A DNA stretch of 64,000 nt from assembly GCA_947500135.1 (NCBI GenBank), contig CANMQX010000001.1, forward strand, positions 248,001 to 312,000, read 5' to 3'. Under the pieces are notes generated by a model. The model was not told the DNA's origin and did not search any database. It saw only the letters and a program-made list of their open reading frames with translations. Origin of the DNA: an uncultured Paracoccaceae bacterium (GTDB taxonomy: Bacteria; Pseudomonadota; Alphaproteobacteria; Rhodobacterales; Rhodobacteraceae). Shown here in pieces: positions 16,033-26,155 of this stretch. Numbering within the stretch: the stretch's first letter is position 1; each line of letters starts with the position of its first letter. Made by a program: the position numbers and the translations under genes.

Positions 16033-17787
16033 ATGACAAAAGCCATGACGGGCGCAAAAATGGTCGTACAAGCTCTGATAGATCAGGGCGTGGACGTCGT
16101 CTTTGGTTACCCCGGTGGCGCCGTCCTACCGATCTATGACGAGATCTTTCAGCAAAACCACATCCAGCACGTATTGGTGCGCCATGAACAAGGCGCCGTT
16201 CACGCAGCCGAAGGGTATGCGCGGGCGACCGGCAAACCGGGCGTTGCACTGGTCACATCTGGACCCGGCGCCACGAACGCGGTGACCGGTCTGACCGATG
16301 CGCTGATGGACTCAATTCCGATCATCGTGCTGACCGGTCAGGTGCCGACCTTCATGATCGGCTCTGACGCGTTTCAAGAGGCCGACACCGTCGGCATCAC
16401 CCGCCCCTGCACCAAACATAACTGGCTGGTGAAAGAGACGGATAAACTGGCCTCTGTCATGCACGAGGCATTCCACATCGCCACATCCGGCCGCCCCGGC
16501 CCGGTTGTCATCGACATCCCCAAGGATGTGCAATTCGCCACCGGCAAATACACCGAGGCGCGGCAGGTCGAAACCCATTACGCCCCGCAGGTCAAAGGCG
16601 ACATGGAGATGATCACCGAACTGGCCAAGGCAATGGAAACGGCCAAGCGGCCGGTTTTCTACACAGGCGGCGGCGTGATCAATTCCGGCCCGGCGGCCAG
16701 CCAATTGCTGCGCGAACTGGTGGCGGCGACCGGCTTTCCGATCACCTCCACACTGATGGGGCTGGGCAGCTATCCGGCCTCTGGCGACAACTGGATCGGC
16801 ATGCTGGGGATGCATGGGCTGTACGAGGCCAACATGGCCATGCATGACTGCGATCTGATGATCAATATCGGCGCGCGATTCGACGACCGGATCACCGGAC
16901 GGCTGGACGCGTTCAGCCCCGGTTCCACCAAGGCACATATCGACATCGACGCCTCATCGATCAACAAGGTGATCAAGGTCGACATCCCGATCCTGGGCGA
17001 TTGCGCCCATGTGTTAGAGGATTTGCTGAACGTCTGGAAATCCCGCGGCCGCAAGACTGATAAGGAAAATGTCACCAAATGGTGGCACCAGATCAATGAA
17101 TGGAAAAAGGTCGATTGCCTGAAGTTCAAGCAGGAAGGCAAAGTTATCAAGCCGCAATACGCACTGGCGCGGTTGGAAGAACTGACCAAAAAACATGATC
17201 GCTACATCTGTACCGAGGTTGGCCAGCACCAGATGTGGGCGGCGCAATATCTGGGGTTCGAGGACCCGAACCGCTGGATGACTTCCGGCGGGTTGGGCAC
17301 CATGGGCTACGGCTTCCCCGCTTCGATCGGTGTGCAGATGGGCCATCCGGACGCGCTCGTGATCAACGTCGCGGGCGAGGCCTCATGGCTGATGAACATG
17401 CAGGAACTGGGCACGGCGATGCAATATCGGCTGCCGGTCAAGCAGTTCATCCTGAACAATGAACGGCTGGGCATGGTGCGGCAATGGCAGGAACTGCTGC
17501 ATGGGGAACGCTATTCCTCCAGCTGGTCCGAAAGCCTGCCCGATTTCGTCAAACTGGCAGAGGCGTTTGGTGCCAAGGGCATCCAATGCCAAGACCCCGA
17601 CAGCCTGGACGACGCGATCATGGAAATGATCACCCATGACGGCCCAGTCCTGTTCGACTGTCTGGTGGAAAAGCACGAAAACTGCTTCCCCATGATCCCG
17701 TCAGGCAAGCCGCATAACGAAATGCTGCTGGGCGAAAACGCGGACGTCGCCAACGCGATCAAATCCGATGGGGCGGTGATGGTCTGA
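16033..17787 (+). CDS. ilvI: Acetolactate synthase, large (catalytic) subunit
   Basis: A 584-residue thiamine-diphosphate enzyme joining pyruvate with pyruvate or 2-oxobutyrate, the first common step of Val, Leu and Ile synthesis. TPP-binding N-domain with the catalytic Glu in RHEQGAVHAAEGYARATG (about residue 52), central FAD-type domain (LMGLGSYP, IGARFDDRITG), and C-terminal TPP domain. The metal-binding motif reads GEASWLMNMQEL (448-459), with Glu where the classic motif has Asp. Preceded by an attenuator; the regulatory subunit ilvH lies 1.4 kb downstream behind an inserted gene. Confidence 0.96.
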   Translation: MTKAMTGAKMVVQALIDQGVDVVFGYPGGAVLPIYDEIFQQNHIQHVLVRHEQGAVHAAEGYARATGKPGVALVTSGPGATNAVTGLTDALMDSIPIIVLTGQVPTFMIGSDAFQEADTVGITRPCTKHNWLVKETDKLASVMHEAFHIATSGRPGPVVIDIPKDVQFATGKYTEARQVETHYAPQVKGDMEMITELAKAMETAKRPVFYTGGGVINSGPAASQLLRELVAATGFPITSTLMGLGSYPASGDNWIGMLGMHGLYEANMAMHDCDLMINIGARFDDRITGRLDAFSPGSTKAHIDIDASSINKVIKVDIPILGDCAHVLEDLLNVWKSRGRKTDKENVTKWWHQINEWKKVDCLKFKQEGKVIKPQYALARLEELTKKHDRYICTEVGQHQMWAAQYLGFEDPNRWMTSGGLGTMGYGFPASIGVQMGHPDALVINVAGEASWLMNMQELGTAMQYRLPVKQFILNNERLGMVRQWQELLHGERYSSSWSESLPDFVKLAEAFGAKGIQCQDPDSLDDAIMEMITHDGPVLFDCLVEKHENCFPMIPSGKPHNEMLLGENADVANAIKSDGAVMV

Positions 17788-17823
17788 TCGTAAGTTTACA
17801 ATCGCAACAGGCCATCCTTTGGG

Positions 17824-17843
17824 GTCCGACGTCTTGCCGACAC
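17824..17843. repeat. Short member of a dispersed CCGACGT/TTGCCGAC repeat
   Basis: GTCCGACGTCTTGCCGACAC lies in the 189-base gap after ilvI. It matches, with one change over the first 18 bases, the minus-strand reading around 61691-61706, and belongs to the same motif family as 29091-29120. Confidence 0.45.
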
Positions 17844-17976
17844 ACATCTGACCTCAGCCCTATGGAAGTGTCATGCTATCCCGCGCACTGAATATTGGTC
17901 TGGTCATACCCTGCAACACCATCCTGTCTGGTGATGCAGGGCAAATTGCAGGCCGTCAGAAAACCGGGGGGACGTA

Positions 17977-19161
17977 ATGATCGAAGTAAGCGACGGGCGT
18001 CGTCTCTGCCTATGGTTGGCTTGGCTGAATGTGGTTGCTGGCCTTCTACTTTTGGCAGCATTCGCGACCAACGGTATTGATCGCCCTGAAACAGGCGATT
18101 GTACGGAAAAGGTTATCGATTTCCACGTCTTCTGGGCCGCCGGCGGTTTTGGGATCCAGGGCACGCCACTGCTTGCCTTTGATCAGGACGCGCTGCGCGC
18201 AGCCTATGGTACTTGTTCAACGAAATGGCTGCCTTGGGTACATCCTGCACCCGCCATGGCACTTCTTGCGCCGTTTGCTATGTTGCCATTCCTTCCAGCA
18301 TGGGGGCTATTCAACGCCGTCTCACTCACAGCACTTGCGGCAGCACTGCCCACCTTCACCGGGCACCGTAGTGGAGTGTTCGTCGCCACCCTGCTCGCCC
18401 CCGCAATGCTGCCCGCGCTCATGGCAGGGCAATTTAGCTTGCTGTGGATTGCTGGTTTGCTTGGAGCAATTGCGGCCATACGGGCAGATCGACCTATATT
18501 CGCGGGCTTACTGATCGGTTGCCTGACGATCAAGCCGACACTTGGTTTGCTGATCCCTGCGGCACTGGTTGCGGTTTGGGCATTCCGCACCATCATCGTC
18601 GCTGGCCTGACATCCATAACGATCCACGCAGGTGCAATTCTATACTATGGGGCGGACTACTGGTCTACTTGGCGCGATGTCTCAGCGTATCACGCCATCG
18701 GCAACATAAATGAACTGGGCAACCTCGATAAGATGACAAGTATCTCCGCTGCCCTTTCGCGCCTCGGAATTGAGCCTCAAACGGGCGTTGCCTTAAATCT
18801 AGGCCTTGCTTTGCTGCTGGTGGTGGTGGTGTTTGTTGTCTGGCGTAAATATACGGTTCACTCCGACATTGCTGTAGGCGTTCTGTTTGCGGCCATCCCC
18901 GTCGCAACACCCTATCTTTGGTATTACGATGTCGCATTTCTCGCTATCGCCGCGATGTTTCTGCTCAAGGCCAAAAAATTTACGATCGGGCCAGTGTTCG
19001 GCATCGCTGTATTTGTCGCGTGGCTCGGACCCGGACTTTCTGTCTGGTACGCCGCGACAATCGGCGATGGCACACTTCTTCCCCCCGTTTTTTTCATCCC
19101 CCCTGTGCTGCTTCTGACCCTTGGTTTATGCCTCGCCCAGACAACCCGCGGCACACCTTAA
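17977..19161 (+). CDS. GT87/DUF2029-type polytopic glycosyltransferase
   Basis: A 394-residue membrane protein with about ten hydrophobic segments. The first large loop has the acidic FHVFWAAGGFGIQG region (about 50-63) and later segments carry YYGADYWSTWRDVSAYH (about 227-243), as in the DUF2029 / glycosyltransferase family 87, whose members use polyprenyl-phosphate sugars (for example mannose) outside the membrane. ATG 17977 follows a GGGGGGA box. It stands between ilvI and ilvH, which normally adjoin, and its codon choice looks less GC-biased than its neighbours. That suggests insertion by transfer. Its acceptor is unknown. Confidence 0.75.
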   Translation: MIEVSDGRRLCLWLAWLNVVAGLLLLAAFATNGIDRPETGDCTEKVIDFHVFWAAGGFGIQGTPLLAFDQDALRAAYGTCSTKWLPWVHPAPAMALLAPFAMLPFLPAWGLFNAVSLTALAAALPTFTGHRSGVFVATLLAPAMLPALMAGQFSLLWIAGLLGAIAAIRADRPIFAGLLIGCLTIKPTLGLLIPAALVAVWAFRTIIVAGLTSITIHAGAILYYGADYWSTWRDVSAYHAIGNINELGNLDKMTSISAALSRLGIEPQTGVALNLGLALLLVVVVFVVWRKYTVHSDIAVGVLFAAIPVATPYLWYYDVAFLAIAAMFLLKAKKFTIGPVFGIAVFVAWLGPGLSVWYAATIGDGTLLPPVFFIPPVLLLTLGLCLAQTTRGTP

Positions 19162-19186
19162 CAAAACACCTGAAAGGACACCGGCC

Positions 19187-19753
19187 ATGTCACCGCTAAA
19201 AATCAAGAAAGGCGCCACCAGTCATTCCGCCTATGACCTCCGGCCTAACTTTTCGGACAAGGAAGAACAGCACACGTTGGCCATTCTGGTCGAAAACGAA
19301 CCGGGTGTTCTATCCCGCGTCATCGGGCTTTTCGCCGGGCGCGGCTACAATATCGACAGCCTGACCGTGGCAGAGGTGGACCATCTGGGCCACCGGTCAC
19401 GGATCACCATCGTCACCACAGGCACGCCACAGATCATCACCCAGATCAAGGCGCAGCTGGGCCGGATCGTCGATGTCCACAAGGTCAATGACCTGACCGT
19501 CGAAGGGCCATCAGTGGAACGCGAACTGGCCCTGTTCAAGGTCGTTGGCACCGGTGATCACAGGATCGAAGCCGTCCGTCTCGCTGATATATTTAGGGCA
19601 AATGTGGTTGATAGCACATTGGAATCATTTGTTTTTGAAATCACGGGCACGTCCGAGAAAATCGACGCCTTCGCCGAACTCATGCAGCCTTTGGGGCTGG
19701 AAGAAATCGCGCGGACCGGTGTGGCCGCACTGTCACGCGGATCAGACACCTGA
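19187..19753 (+). CDS. ilvH: Acetolactate synthase, small (regulatory) subunit
   Basis: A 188-residue protein with an N-terminal ACT domain (about 25-100; LAILVENEPGVLSRVIGLFAGRGYNIDSLT) that binds valine for feedback control and activates the large subunit. The C-terminal half (about 105-180) has the family FRANVVDSTLESFVFEITG stretch. ATG 19187 sits behind GAAAGGA; the frame extends back to 19121 only inside the preceding gene. It begins 25 bases after the GT87-type gene. A hairpin follows the stop. Confidence 0.95.
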   Translation: MSPLKIKKGATSHSAYDLRPNFSDKEEQHTLAILVENEPGVLSRVIGLFAGRGYNIDSLTVAEVDHLGHRSRITIVTTGTPQIITQIKAQLGRIVDVHKVNDLTVEGPSVERELALFKVVGTGDHRIEAVRLADIFRANVVDSTLESFVFEITGTSEKIDAFAELMQPLGLEEIARTGVAALSRGSDT

Positions 19754-19762
19754 CATAAAGAC

Positions 19763-19791
19763 GCCCGCCCCGGGGGAGGTTCCGGGCGGGC
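19763..19791 (+). terminator. GC-rich hairpin after ilvH
   Basis: GCCCGCCCCGG from 19763 pairs with CCGGGCGGGC ending at 19791, with one bulged C. Only a short T-rich stretch follows (GATTTGC), so termination strength is uncertain. Confidence 0.55.
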
Positions 19792-19866
19792 GCCTGATTT
19801 GCAGCCCCTCACGTCCGATTGGGGCGCGACGCGAGGGGCCTTGGCATATCTGACAGAGGCTGTCAG

Positions 19867-20118
19867 TTAGCCATCAGTTGCCGGCAGCAGGCCAGCTTCT
19901 GTCGCAACAGTAATTTCGTCGACATCCAAGAGGCCATCGCCTGTGCTGTCGAGCGCTGTGAAATCGTCTTCAGTCATGTCAGGCATAACGGCCTGCAGTT
20001 CAGGAAAGCTGTACATCCCATCGCCATTCACGTCGATCGCGGCGTCCTGTGCAAAAGCTGGAGCAGCCAGCGCAGTGACAACAGCAAGGGGTGTCAGCAG
20101 CTTCATGGTACGGGTCAT
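19867..20118 (-). CDS. Small exported EF-hand calcium-binding protein
   Basis: An 83-residue protein with a signal peptide (residues 1-25, cleavage near AFA/Q) and two EF-hand loops: DVNGDGMYSFPE at about 30-41 and DSTGDGLLDVDE at about 58-69. Both have Asp at loop positions 1 and 5 and Glu at 12, so both should bind calcium. It is likely periplasmic; its target is unknown. I chose ATG 20118 with AAAGGAG eight bases upstream; the longer frame to 20262 has no such box and would bury the signal peptide. Confidence 0.85.
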   Translation of the reverse strand: MTRTMKLLTPLAVVTALAAPAFAQDAAIDVNGDGMYSFPELQAVMPDMTEDDFTALDSTGDGLLDVDEITVATEAGLLPATDG

Positions 20119-20466
20119 TTTCGTTCTCCTTTTGGGACATGTAAGAAGGTCTTTTGCCTTCACAAATAGAAATGGCGATGTCTGACCCAGTTTACCATGG
20201 GCCTGACCGAAAACCTGCAAAGACGGCACAGCGCTGCCAAAAACTGAAACAATCATGCGCAAAACAGCGCCGACGTTTCGAATTTTGCGACAACAAGCAA
20301 GGATTTACCGACGTAACGTCATGTTTCCGGCGACCAACGGCCTTCACGACCTGGCCGCGTCAAATTCGGTTCATTGGCCCTTGAAACGCGCCGTCGCACC
20401 TCCAGCCCCCTTGCCCCTGCCCCAAGCGCGGGACAATGTAGTCACAACAAGCGCAGAGGCATCACA
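20119..20466. other. 348-base divergent promoter region
   Basis: It separates the EF-hand gene (-) from the nucleoside hydrolase gene (+). The only structure I see is an 11-base palindrome GACGTAACGTC at 20310-20320. No coding signal stands out. Confidence 0.35.
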
Positions 20467-21408
20467 ATGGCAGTACGCAAAATCATCATCGACACCGATC
20501 CGGGACAGGACGACGCCGTCGCCATCCTGCTGGCGCTGGCATCCCCCGAAGATATCGATCTTTTGGGAATTACGGCGGTCGCAGGGAATGTCCCCCTCGC
20601 CTTAACGGCCAAGAATGCGCGGATCGTGTGCGAACTGGCCAAACGTCCCGATGTCAAAGTTTTTGCGGGCTGCGATGCGCCGCTCTCCCGCAAACTGGTC
20701 ACGGCCGAACATGTGCATGGCAAAACCGGGCTGGACGGCCCGCAGCTTGACGATCCGCAGATGCCCTTGCAGGACCAGCACGGCGTTGACTTCATTATCG
20801 AAACCCTGCGCGCAGAACCATCCGGCACTGTCACCCTTTGCCCTATTGGCCCGCTGACGAATATCGCCACCGCCTTTGAACGCGCGCCCGACATCATCCC
20901 GCGCATTCAGGAAATCGTCCTGATGGGCGGCGCTTATTTCGAAGTGGGTAACATCACCCCAACCGCCGAATTCAATATCTACGTGGACCCAGAGGCGGCC
21001 AAGATCGTCTTTGGCGCAGGCGCACCGCTGACGGTCATGCCGCTCGACGTGACCCATAAGGCACTGACCACACGGCCACGGATCGATGCATTCCGGTCCA
21101 TGCATACCAAAGTGGGCGACATGGTCGCCGCCTGGACCGACTTTTTCGAACGGTTCGATATGGAAAAATACGGCTCCGAAGGCGCACCGCTACATGACCC
21201 CTGCACAATCGCCTATCTGATTGAACCGCAACTATTCGAAGGGCGGCACATCAATGTCGAAATCGAAACCTCATCCGAGCTGACCCTCGGCATGACGGTC
21301 GCCGATTGGTGGCGCATCACCGACAGGCCCAAAAACGCGATGTTCATGAAAGACATCGACGCCTCCGGCTTTTACGCGCTGCTGGCGGCACGACTGGCGC
21401 GGTTATGA
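20467..21408 (+). CDS. Inosine/uridine-preferring nucleoside hydrolase family
   Basis: A 313-residue enzyme that cleaves ribonucleosides to base and ribose. The calcium-binding [16 protein letters not shown] motif is at residues 9-24, VFAGCDAPL at about 63-71, the [13 protein letters not shown] segment at about 165-177 and the catalytic-site HDP of [11 protein letters not shown] at about 242-252. It likely acts in cytoplasmic nucleoside salvage; the base preference cannot be told. ATG 20467 gives the expected start. Its stop overlaps the SelO start by four bases (ATGA), so the two genes are translationally coupled. Confidence 0.92.
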   Translation: MAVRKIIIDTDPGQDDAVAILLALASPEDIDLLGITAVAGNVPLALTAKNARIVCELAKRPDVKVFAGCDAPLSRKLVTAEHVHGKTGLDGPQLDDPQMPLQDQHGVDFIIETLRAEPSGTVTLCPIGPLTNIATAFERAPDIIPRIQEIVLMGGAYFEVGNITPTAEFNIYVDPEAAKIVFGAGAPLTVMPLDVTHKALTTRPRIDAFRSMHTKVGDMVAAWTDFFERFDMEKYGSEGAPLHDPCTIAYLIEPQLFEGRHINVEIETSSELTLGMTVADWWRITDRPKNAMFMKDIDASGFYALLAARLARL

Positions 21409-22808
21409 AGATCCTGTTTGATAACAGCTACGCCACCCTGCCCCCGCAGATGTTCACCGCAATGGCCCCCACGCCTGTGGCGCAGCCGCAGATCATCACC
21501 ACGAACGCCGCACTGGCAACTGAACTTGGCATTGAGGGCGCAGGCGCGCCAGAGGCGGCCCAGGTTTTCGCCGGAAACCACCTGCCCGACGGAGCCACCC
21601 CCCTGGCACAGGTCTATGCAGGCCACCAGTTCGGCAACTGGAACCCGCAACTGGGCGACGGGCGGGCCATCCTGCTGGGTGAGGTGATCGGAACCGACGG
21701 TATCCGCCACGACATCCAACTCAAAGGTTCTGGCCCAACCCCTTATTCGCGCGGCGGCGACGGGCGGGCCTGGCTTGGCCCGGTGATGCGCGAATATCTG
21801 GTCAGCGAGGCGATGCATGCGATGGGCGTGCCAACAACCCGCGGGCTGGCCGCCGTCACAACCGGCGAGAATGTCTACCGCGAAGAAATCCTGCCCGGCG
21901 CCATCATCACCCGCACAGCACAAAGCCATATCCGGGTCGGCACCTTCCAGTTCTTTGCCGCGCGCGGCGATATGCAGGCGTTACAGGCACTGACCGACCA
22001 CGTCATCGCCCGGCATTATCCAGATGCGACCGGCCCTGCCGACCTGCTGGATGCGGTCATCGCCAATTACGCCAGACTTATCGCAAAATGGATGTCGCTG
22101 GGCTTTATCCATGGGGTCATGAACACCGATAACGTCTCCATCGCAGGCGAAACAATTGACTACGGGCCATGCGCCTTTATGGATGCATTCCACCCTGACA
22201 CGGTGTTCAGCGCCATCGATCAATATGGGCGCTATGCCTATGCCAATCAGCCCGGCATTGGGGCGTGGAACATGGCGCAATTCGCCACCTCCCTGATCCC
22301 GCTGATGCCCGACCGAGATGCTGCAATCGACGATTTCACCGCCGCAGTCCATCGGCTGCCACCGCTGTATGAACAGGCGTGGCTAACGGCATTCGGGGCC
22401 AAGCTGGGCATTGCGACCCCCACAGAGGACGACAAAACCCTGATCTCCGACCTTCTGGACCTGATGACCAATGACGGGGCGGACTTCACCAACATATTCG
22501 CCGCTCTGGGTCAGCACAACGCACGCGACCAGTTCATCGACCGCGACGCATTTGATGCATGGCAGGCCCGTTGGCAGGCGCGGGGTCCTGATGCGGCATT
22601 GATGACCGCATCCAACCCCAAGATCATCCCCCGCAATCACCGGGTGGAAGAAGCGATCAACGCGGGCCGCAACGGCGATCTGGCCCCGTTTCACAACCTG
22701 CTGGCGGCGGTCACACAGCCCTACGCGCCATTGACCGAAGCAACAGCAGCCTATGCCCGCCCCCCGACAGAGGACGAACAAGTCACCCGGACATTCTGCG
22801 GGACCTGA
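21405..22808 (+). CDS. selO: Protein adenylyltransferase SelO (YdiU)
   Basis: A 467-residue pseudokinase-fold enzyme. Members transfer AMP from ATP to Ser, Thr or Tyr of other proteins and are linked to redox control. Visible motifs: [20 protein letters not shown] (about 66-85), [17 protein letters not shown] (about 106-122), [20 protein letters not shown] with the metal-binding residues (about 238-257), and the conserved C-terminal FCGT with a cysteine three from the end. The length is typical. The start overlaps the nucleoside hydrolase stop. The 3' end overlaps the convergent EamA gene by 26 bases. Confidence 0.93.
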   Translation: MKILFDNSYATLPPQMFTAMAPTPVAQPQIITTNAALATELGIEGAGAPEAAQVFAGNHLPDGATPLAQVYAGHQFGNWNPQLGDGRAILLGEVIGTDGIRHDIQLKGSGPTPYSRGGDGRAWLGPVMREYLVSEAMHAMGVPTTRGLAAVTTGENVYREEILPGAIITRTAQSHIRVGTFQFFAARGDMQALQALTDHVIARHYPDATGPADLLDAVIANYARLIAKWMSLGFIHGVMNTDNVSIAGETIDYGPCAFMDAFHPDTVFSAIDQYGRYAYANQPGIGAWNMAQFATSLIPLMPDRDAAIDDFTAAVHRLPPLYEQAWLTAFGAKLGIATPTEDDKTLISDLLDLMTNDGADFTNIFAALGQHNARDQFIDRDAFDAWQARWQARGPDAALMTASNPKIIPRNHRVEEAINAGRNGDLAPFHNLLAAVTQPYAPLTEATAAYARPPTEDEQVTRTFCGT

Positions 22809-23682
22809 CGGGCCGGTTGATCAGGAACAACCCAACCGCCACCAGAACCAGCGCGCCAATCAGGTCCGCGCCAACGTCTTCGCCCAACAGTAACCAGCCC
22901 ATGCCAACCGCCAGAACGGGCGTCAGAAAGCTGAACGATGCGACACCAGAGGCAGGATAAATCGACAACAGCCATAGCCAAAAGATGAACCCGGCACTGA
23001 CGACCACGACGATCTGAAAGATCAGGCCAGCCATATGGATCGGTGCAAAATCCCGAATGAACGGGCCGAAAAACAAGGCGGCCAGCAACAGGATCGGGGC
23101 CGAGACGGCCACCTGCCAGAACAGTTGTATTTCCGGGCGGACCCGCGCCAAGGGTGATGCCTTCGCCAGCAGCGCCGTAATGGCCCAGCCCCAAGCAGCC
23201 GCCAATGCCGCCAGATCACCCCAAAGGTTCCCTGCCCCCTCGTCCCGCAAAAGAATGGCTAGACAGACACCGGCAAAGGCCAGCGCCAGCCCCAGCGCCT
23301 TCAGCCCCGTCATCCGATCATCATGGATCACGAAATGCGACATCAGTGCCAGCCAGACAGGCATCGAATAAAAAATCACTGCAGACCGGCCCACGGTCGT
23401 CAGATCAAGCGCGATAAACATGCACAAAAACTCAAAGGCAAATGTCAGGCCAACCGCCCAGCCCGCCCATCTTGTGCCCTTCTCAAACCGCAACGGAATA
23501 CCGCGCCAGCGCATCCATAACCAGATACAAATAACCGCCCCTGCAGAACGCGCACCTGCAAAGAAAACAGGCTGTAGCCCTTCATTCGTGACCTTGATCA
23601 CAACCTGATTGAAGGCCAGCAAAAGGGCAAAGCCGGTCAGCGCCGTGGCACCAAACAAATCGATCTGCGTCTTGCGTTCCAT
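22783..23682 (-). CDS. EamA/DMT-family transporter
   Basis: A 299-residue inner-membrane protein with ten predicted helices in two EamA repeats (about 8-135 and 145-290), the plan of drug/metabolite exporters. Helix 1 begins [20 protein letters not shown]. Each repeat ends in a proline-containing pattern ([30 protein letters not shown]). The substrate is unknown. I used ATG 23682; the open frame runs 41 codons further, but that part is hydrophilic, repetitive in codon use and lies in the spacer after the DUF3179 gene. It follows that gene by 31 bases and probably shares its transcript. Confidence 0.85.
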   Translation of the reverse strand: MERKTQIDLFGATALTGFALLLAFNQVVIKVTNEGLQPVFFAGARSAGAVICIWLWMRWRGIPLRFEKGTRWAGWAVGLTFAFEFLCMFIALDLTTVGRSAVIFYSMPVWLALMSHFVIHDDRMTGLKALGLALAFAGVCLAILLRDEGAGNLWGDLAALAAAWGWAITALLAKASPLARVRPEIQLFWQVAVSAPILLLAALFFGPFIRDFAPIHMAGLIFQIVVVVSAGFIFWLWLLSIYPASGVASFSFLTPVLAVGMGWLLLGEDVGADLIGALVLVAVGLFLINRPVRSRRMSG

Positions 23683-23713
23683 CCGCGCACAAGATGCGCG
23701 CGCGGTCAGACTG

Positions 23714-24679
23714 TCAACTGCCCAACATCCACTCCCCATCAGGCCAGAAGGCATGGAAGGCAAAGGCAAACATGATGTCATGGGCAAGGTCCGCGCCCGC
23801 CGCATCCTTCACCCTAACATTGCCCACTTCCTTACCTGCGCCAATCTGGCGCGTATCCAGCGCGGACGCCTGACCCTCATCCCATGTCAGCGTCACGCCC
23901 CCTTCTGTAATCGCGCCCGTTTCGGCCAGCCGAGTCAGCGGCCAAGCCCGGTCACCCACCCGCACAACGCGGACGAGCGGTGGGATGTCATGTGGCGGCA
24001 TTTCACCTGAATACAGGAACGGGCGGGCCGAACTGTCATAGCTTGTATAAGGGTTTGTGCCATAGCTGCGGGGAAAGCCTGGTTCAGCCATGACAACCCC
24101 GTCCGGATTGCGGGTGGCAAACCTTTCCCAACTTTCCATCCATGTGGGCAATGTGGCCAATTCGGTGCCGGTCAATGCGCCCACAATCGCCTGACCAACA
24201 GCCTGCTGCCACCAGCTTTCGGTTTCGCGGTCATACATCACCATATCGGAATTCCGCAGCTTGCCTGACACGCCAAAGGACAAGACACCGGCATCCGTGC
24301 GCCGATCAAAGGTGATGCCCGAATTGCACAAAGGGCAGAACGTGACAGCGACCGGAATGCCCGCCACCTCATCATTCACGATCTCATGCCATGTCAGATA
24401 GCGGATCGGATAGGCGCGCGGGGCCGCACCCTCAATCTCAACCGTGATCACTGGCTCGCGCAGGGTTAGCCCGGATTTTTCCACCACAGACACAAATGCG
24501 GGGTTATCAAGCGCGGGAATACCATCTTTGGGCGGCCCGCCGGACAGGATTTCAACCCAGCTTTCGACGCTGGTCTGTTCAAAATCGGTATTGGGCCATT
24601 CAGACCGCCAGAATTCGGGGCTAGCGACGGCGGTGTTGGCAGCAACGCAAAAGGCGGCAATCAGGGGGATCAGGCGCAT
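23714..24679 (-). CDS. DUF3179 domain exported protein
   Basis: A 321-residue protein with a signal peptide (cleavage near AVA/S at about 19) and a DUF3179 domain: ILSGGPPKDGIPALDNP (about 44-60), YLTWHEIVNDEV (about 94-105) and the cysteine motif VTFCPLCNSGITFDRR (about 111-126). The family is periplasmic or extracellular and of unknown function; the CxxC pair suggests metal or redox chemistry. I chose ATG 24679 with GGAGAG upstream. It is first in a two-gene minus-strand unit with the EamA transporter. Confidence 0.88.
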   Translation of the reverse strand: MRLIPLIAAFCVAANTAVASPEFWRSEWPNTDFEQTSVESWVEILSGGPPKDGIPALDNPAFVSVVEKSGLTLREPVITVEIEGAAPRAYPIRYLTWHEIVNDEVAGIPVAVTFCPLCNSGITFDRRTDAGVLSFGVSGKLRNSDMVMYDRETESWWQQAVGQAIVGALTGTELATLPTWMESWERFATRNPDGVVMAEPGFPRSYGTNPYTSYDSSARPFLYSGEMPPHDIPPLVRVVRVGDRAWPLTRLAETGAITEGGVTLTWDEGQASALDTRQIGAGKEVGNVRVKDAAGADLAHDIMFAFAFHAFWPDGEWMLGS

Positions 24680-24729
24680 GGGTCTCTCCGGCAATTTAAG
24701 CCAGAGTGGCCGAAGGCCTGCGCTGCGAA

Positions 24730-24759
24730 AAGCCCCCTCGCAGCAAAGTGAGGGGGCTT
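24730..24759 (-). terminator. Terminator of the cyclophilin operon
   Basis: AAGCCCCCTC (24730-24739) pairs perfectly with GAGGGGGCTT (24750-24759). Read on the minus strand it follows the cyclophilin stop by 11 bases and continues into a TTTT run. Confidence 0.75.
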
Positions 24760-24770
24760 GATCAAATCGC

Positions 24771-25515
<745 letters not shown>

Positions 25516-25523
<8 letters not shown>

Positions 25524-26022
25524 CGGCGGCCACCTTGACGCTGATCATCCGGTCAGGGTTCATCGGCGGCTCACCACGCATGATCGCATCAACATGCTCC
25601 ATGCCAGATGTGACCTGACCGTAGACAGTATACTGACCGTTCAGGAAATCATTATCGCTGAAGTTAATGAAAAACTGGCTGTTGGCAGAATTGGGGTTCT
25701 GCGACCGGGCGGCACCCAGCGACCCACGGGCATGGGGGATCTTGGAAAATTCGGCAGGCAAATCAGGCATGTCAGAACCGCCCGTCCCCGCACGGCCAAT
25801 GTTGAAATCTTTCTCCATATTGCCATTGGCCACATCGCCCGTCTGAGCCATGAACCCATCAATCACCCGGTGAAAACACACATTGTCATAGGCGCCGGCG
25901 CGGGCCAGTTCCTTCATGCGCGCGCAATGCTCTGGCGCAACGTCAGGCAGCAGTTCAATGGTCACATCGCCACCCTTCAGGGTCATGATGATCGTGTTTT
26001 CAGGGTCTTTGATATCGGCCAT
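25516..26022 (-). CDS. Cytoplasmic peptidyl-prolyl isomerase (cyclophilin B type)
   Basis: A 168-residue single-domain cyclophilin without signal peptide, catalysing cis-trans isomerisation of Xaa-Pro bonds. It shows [50 protein letters not shown] and [11 protein letters not shown]. It begins with [18 protein letters not shown] at ATG 26022; the frame extends upstream to 26289 without support and into the pgk gene on the other strand. Paired with the exported cyclophilin immediately downstream, giving one isomerase for each side of the membrane. Divergent from pgk. Confidence 0.92.
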
Positions 26023-26155
26023 AATTTGGGTTCCTTCAGGCTTTGCTTTGTCCCCTGACATAGGACCCATGGGCGCGAATGCCAAGCCGGTCTGGTTGAC
26101 GGCAGCGTTCCCTTGCCGCAATGAAGCGGCGATCAAAACCCGAAAGGAACGGCAG

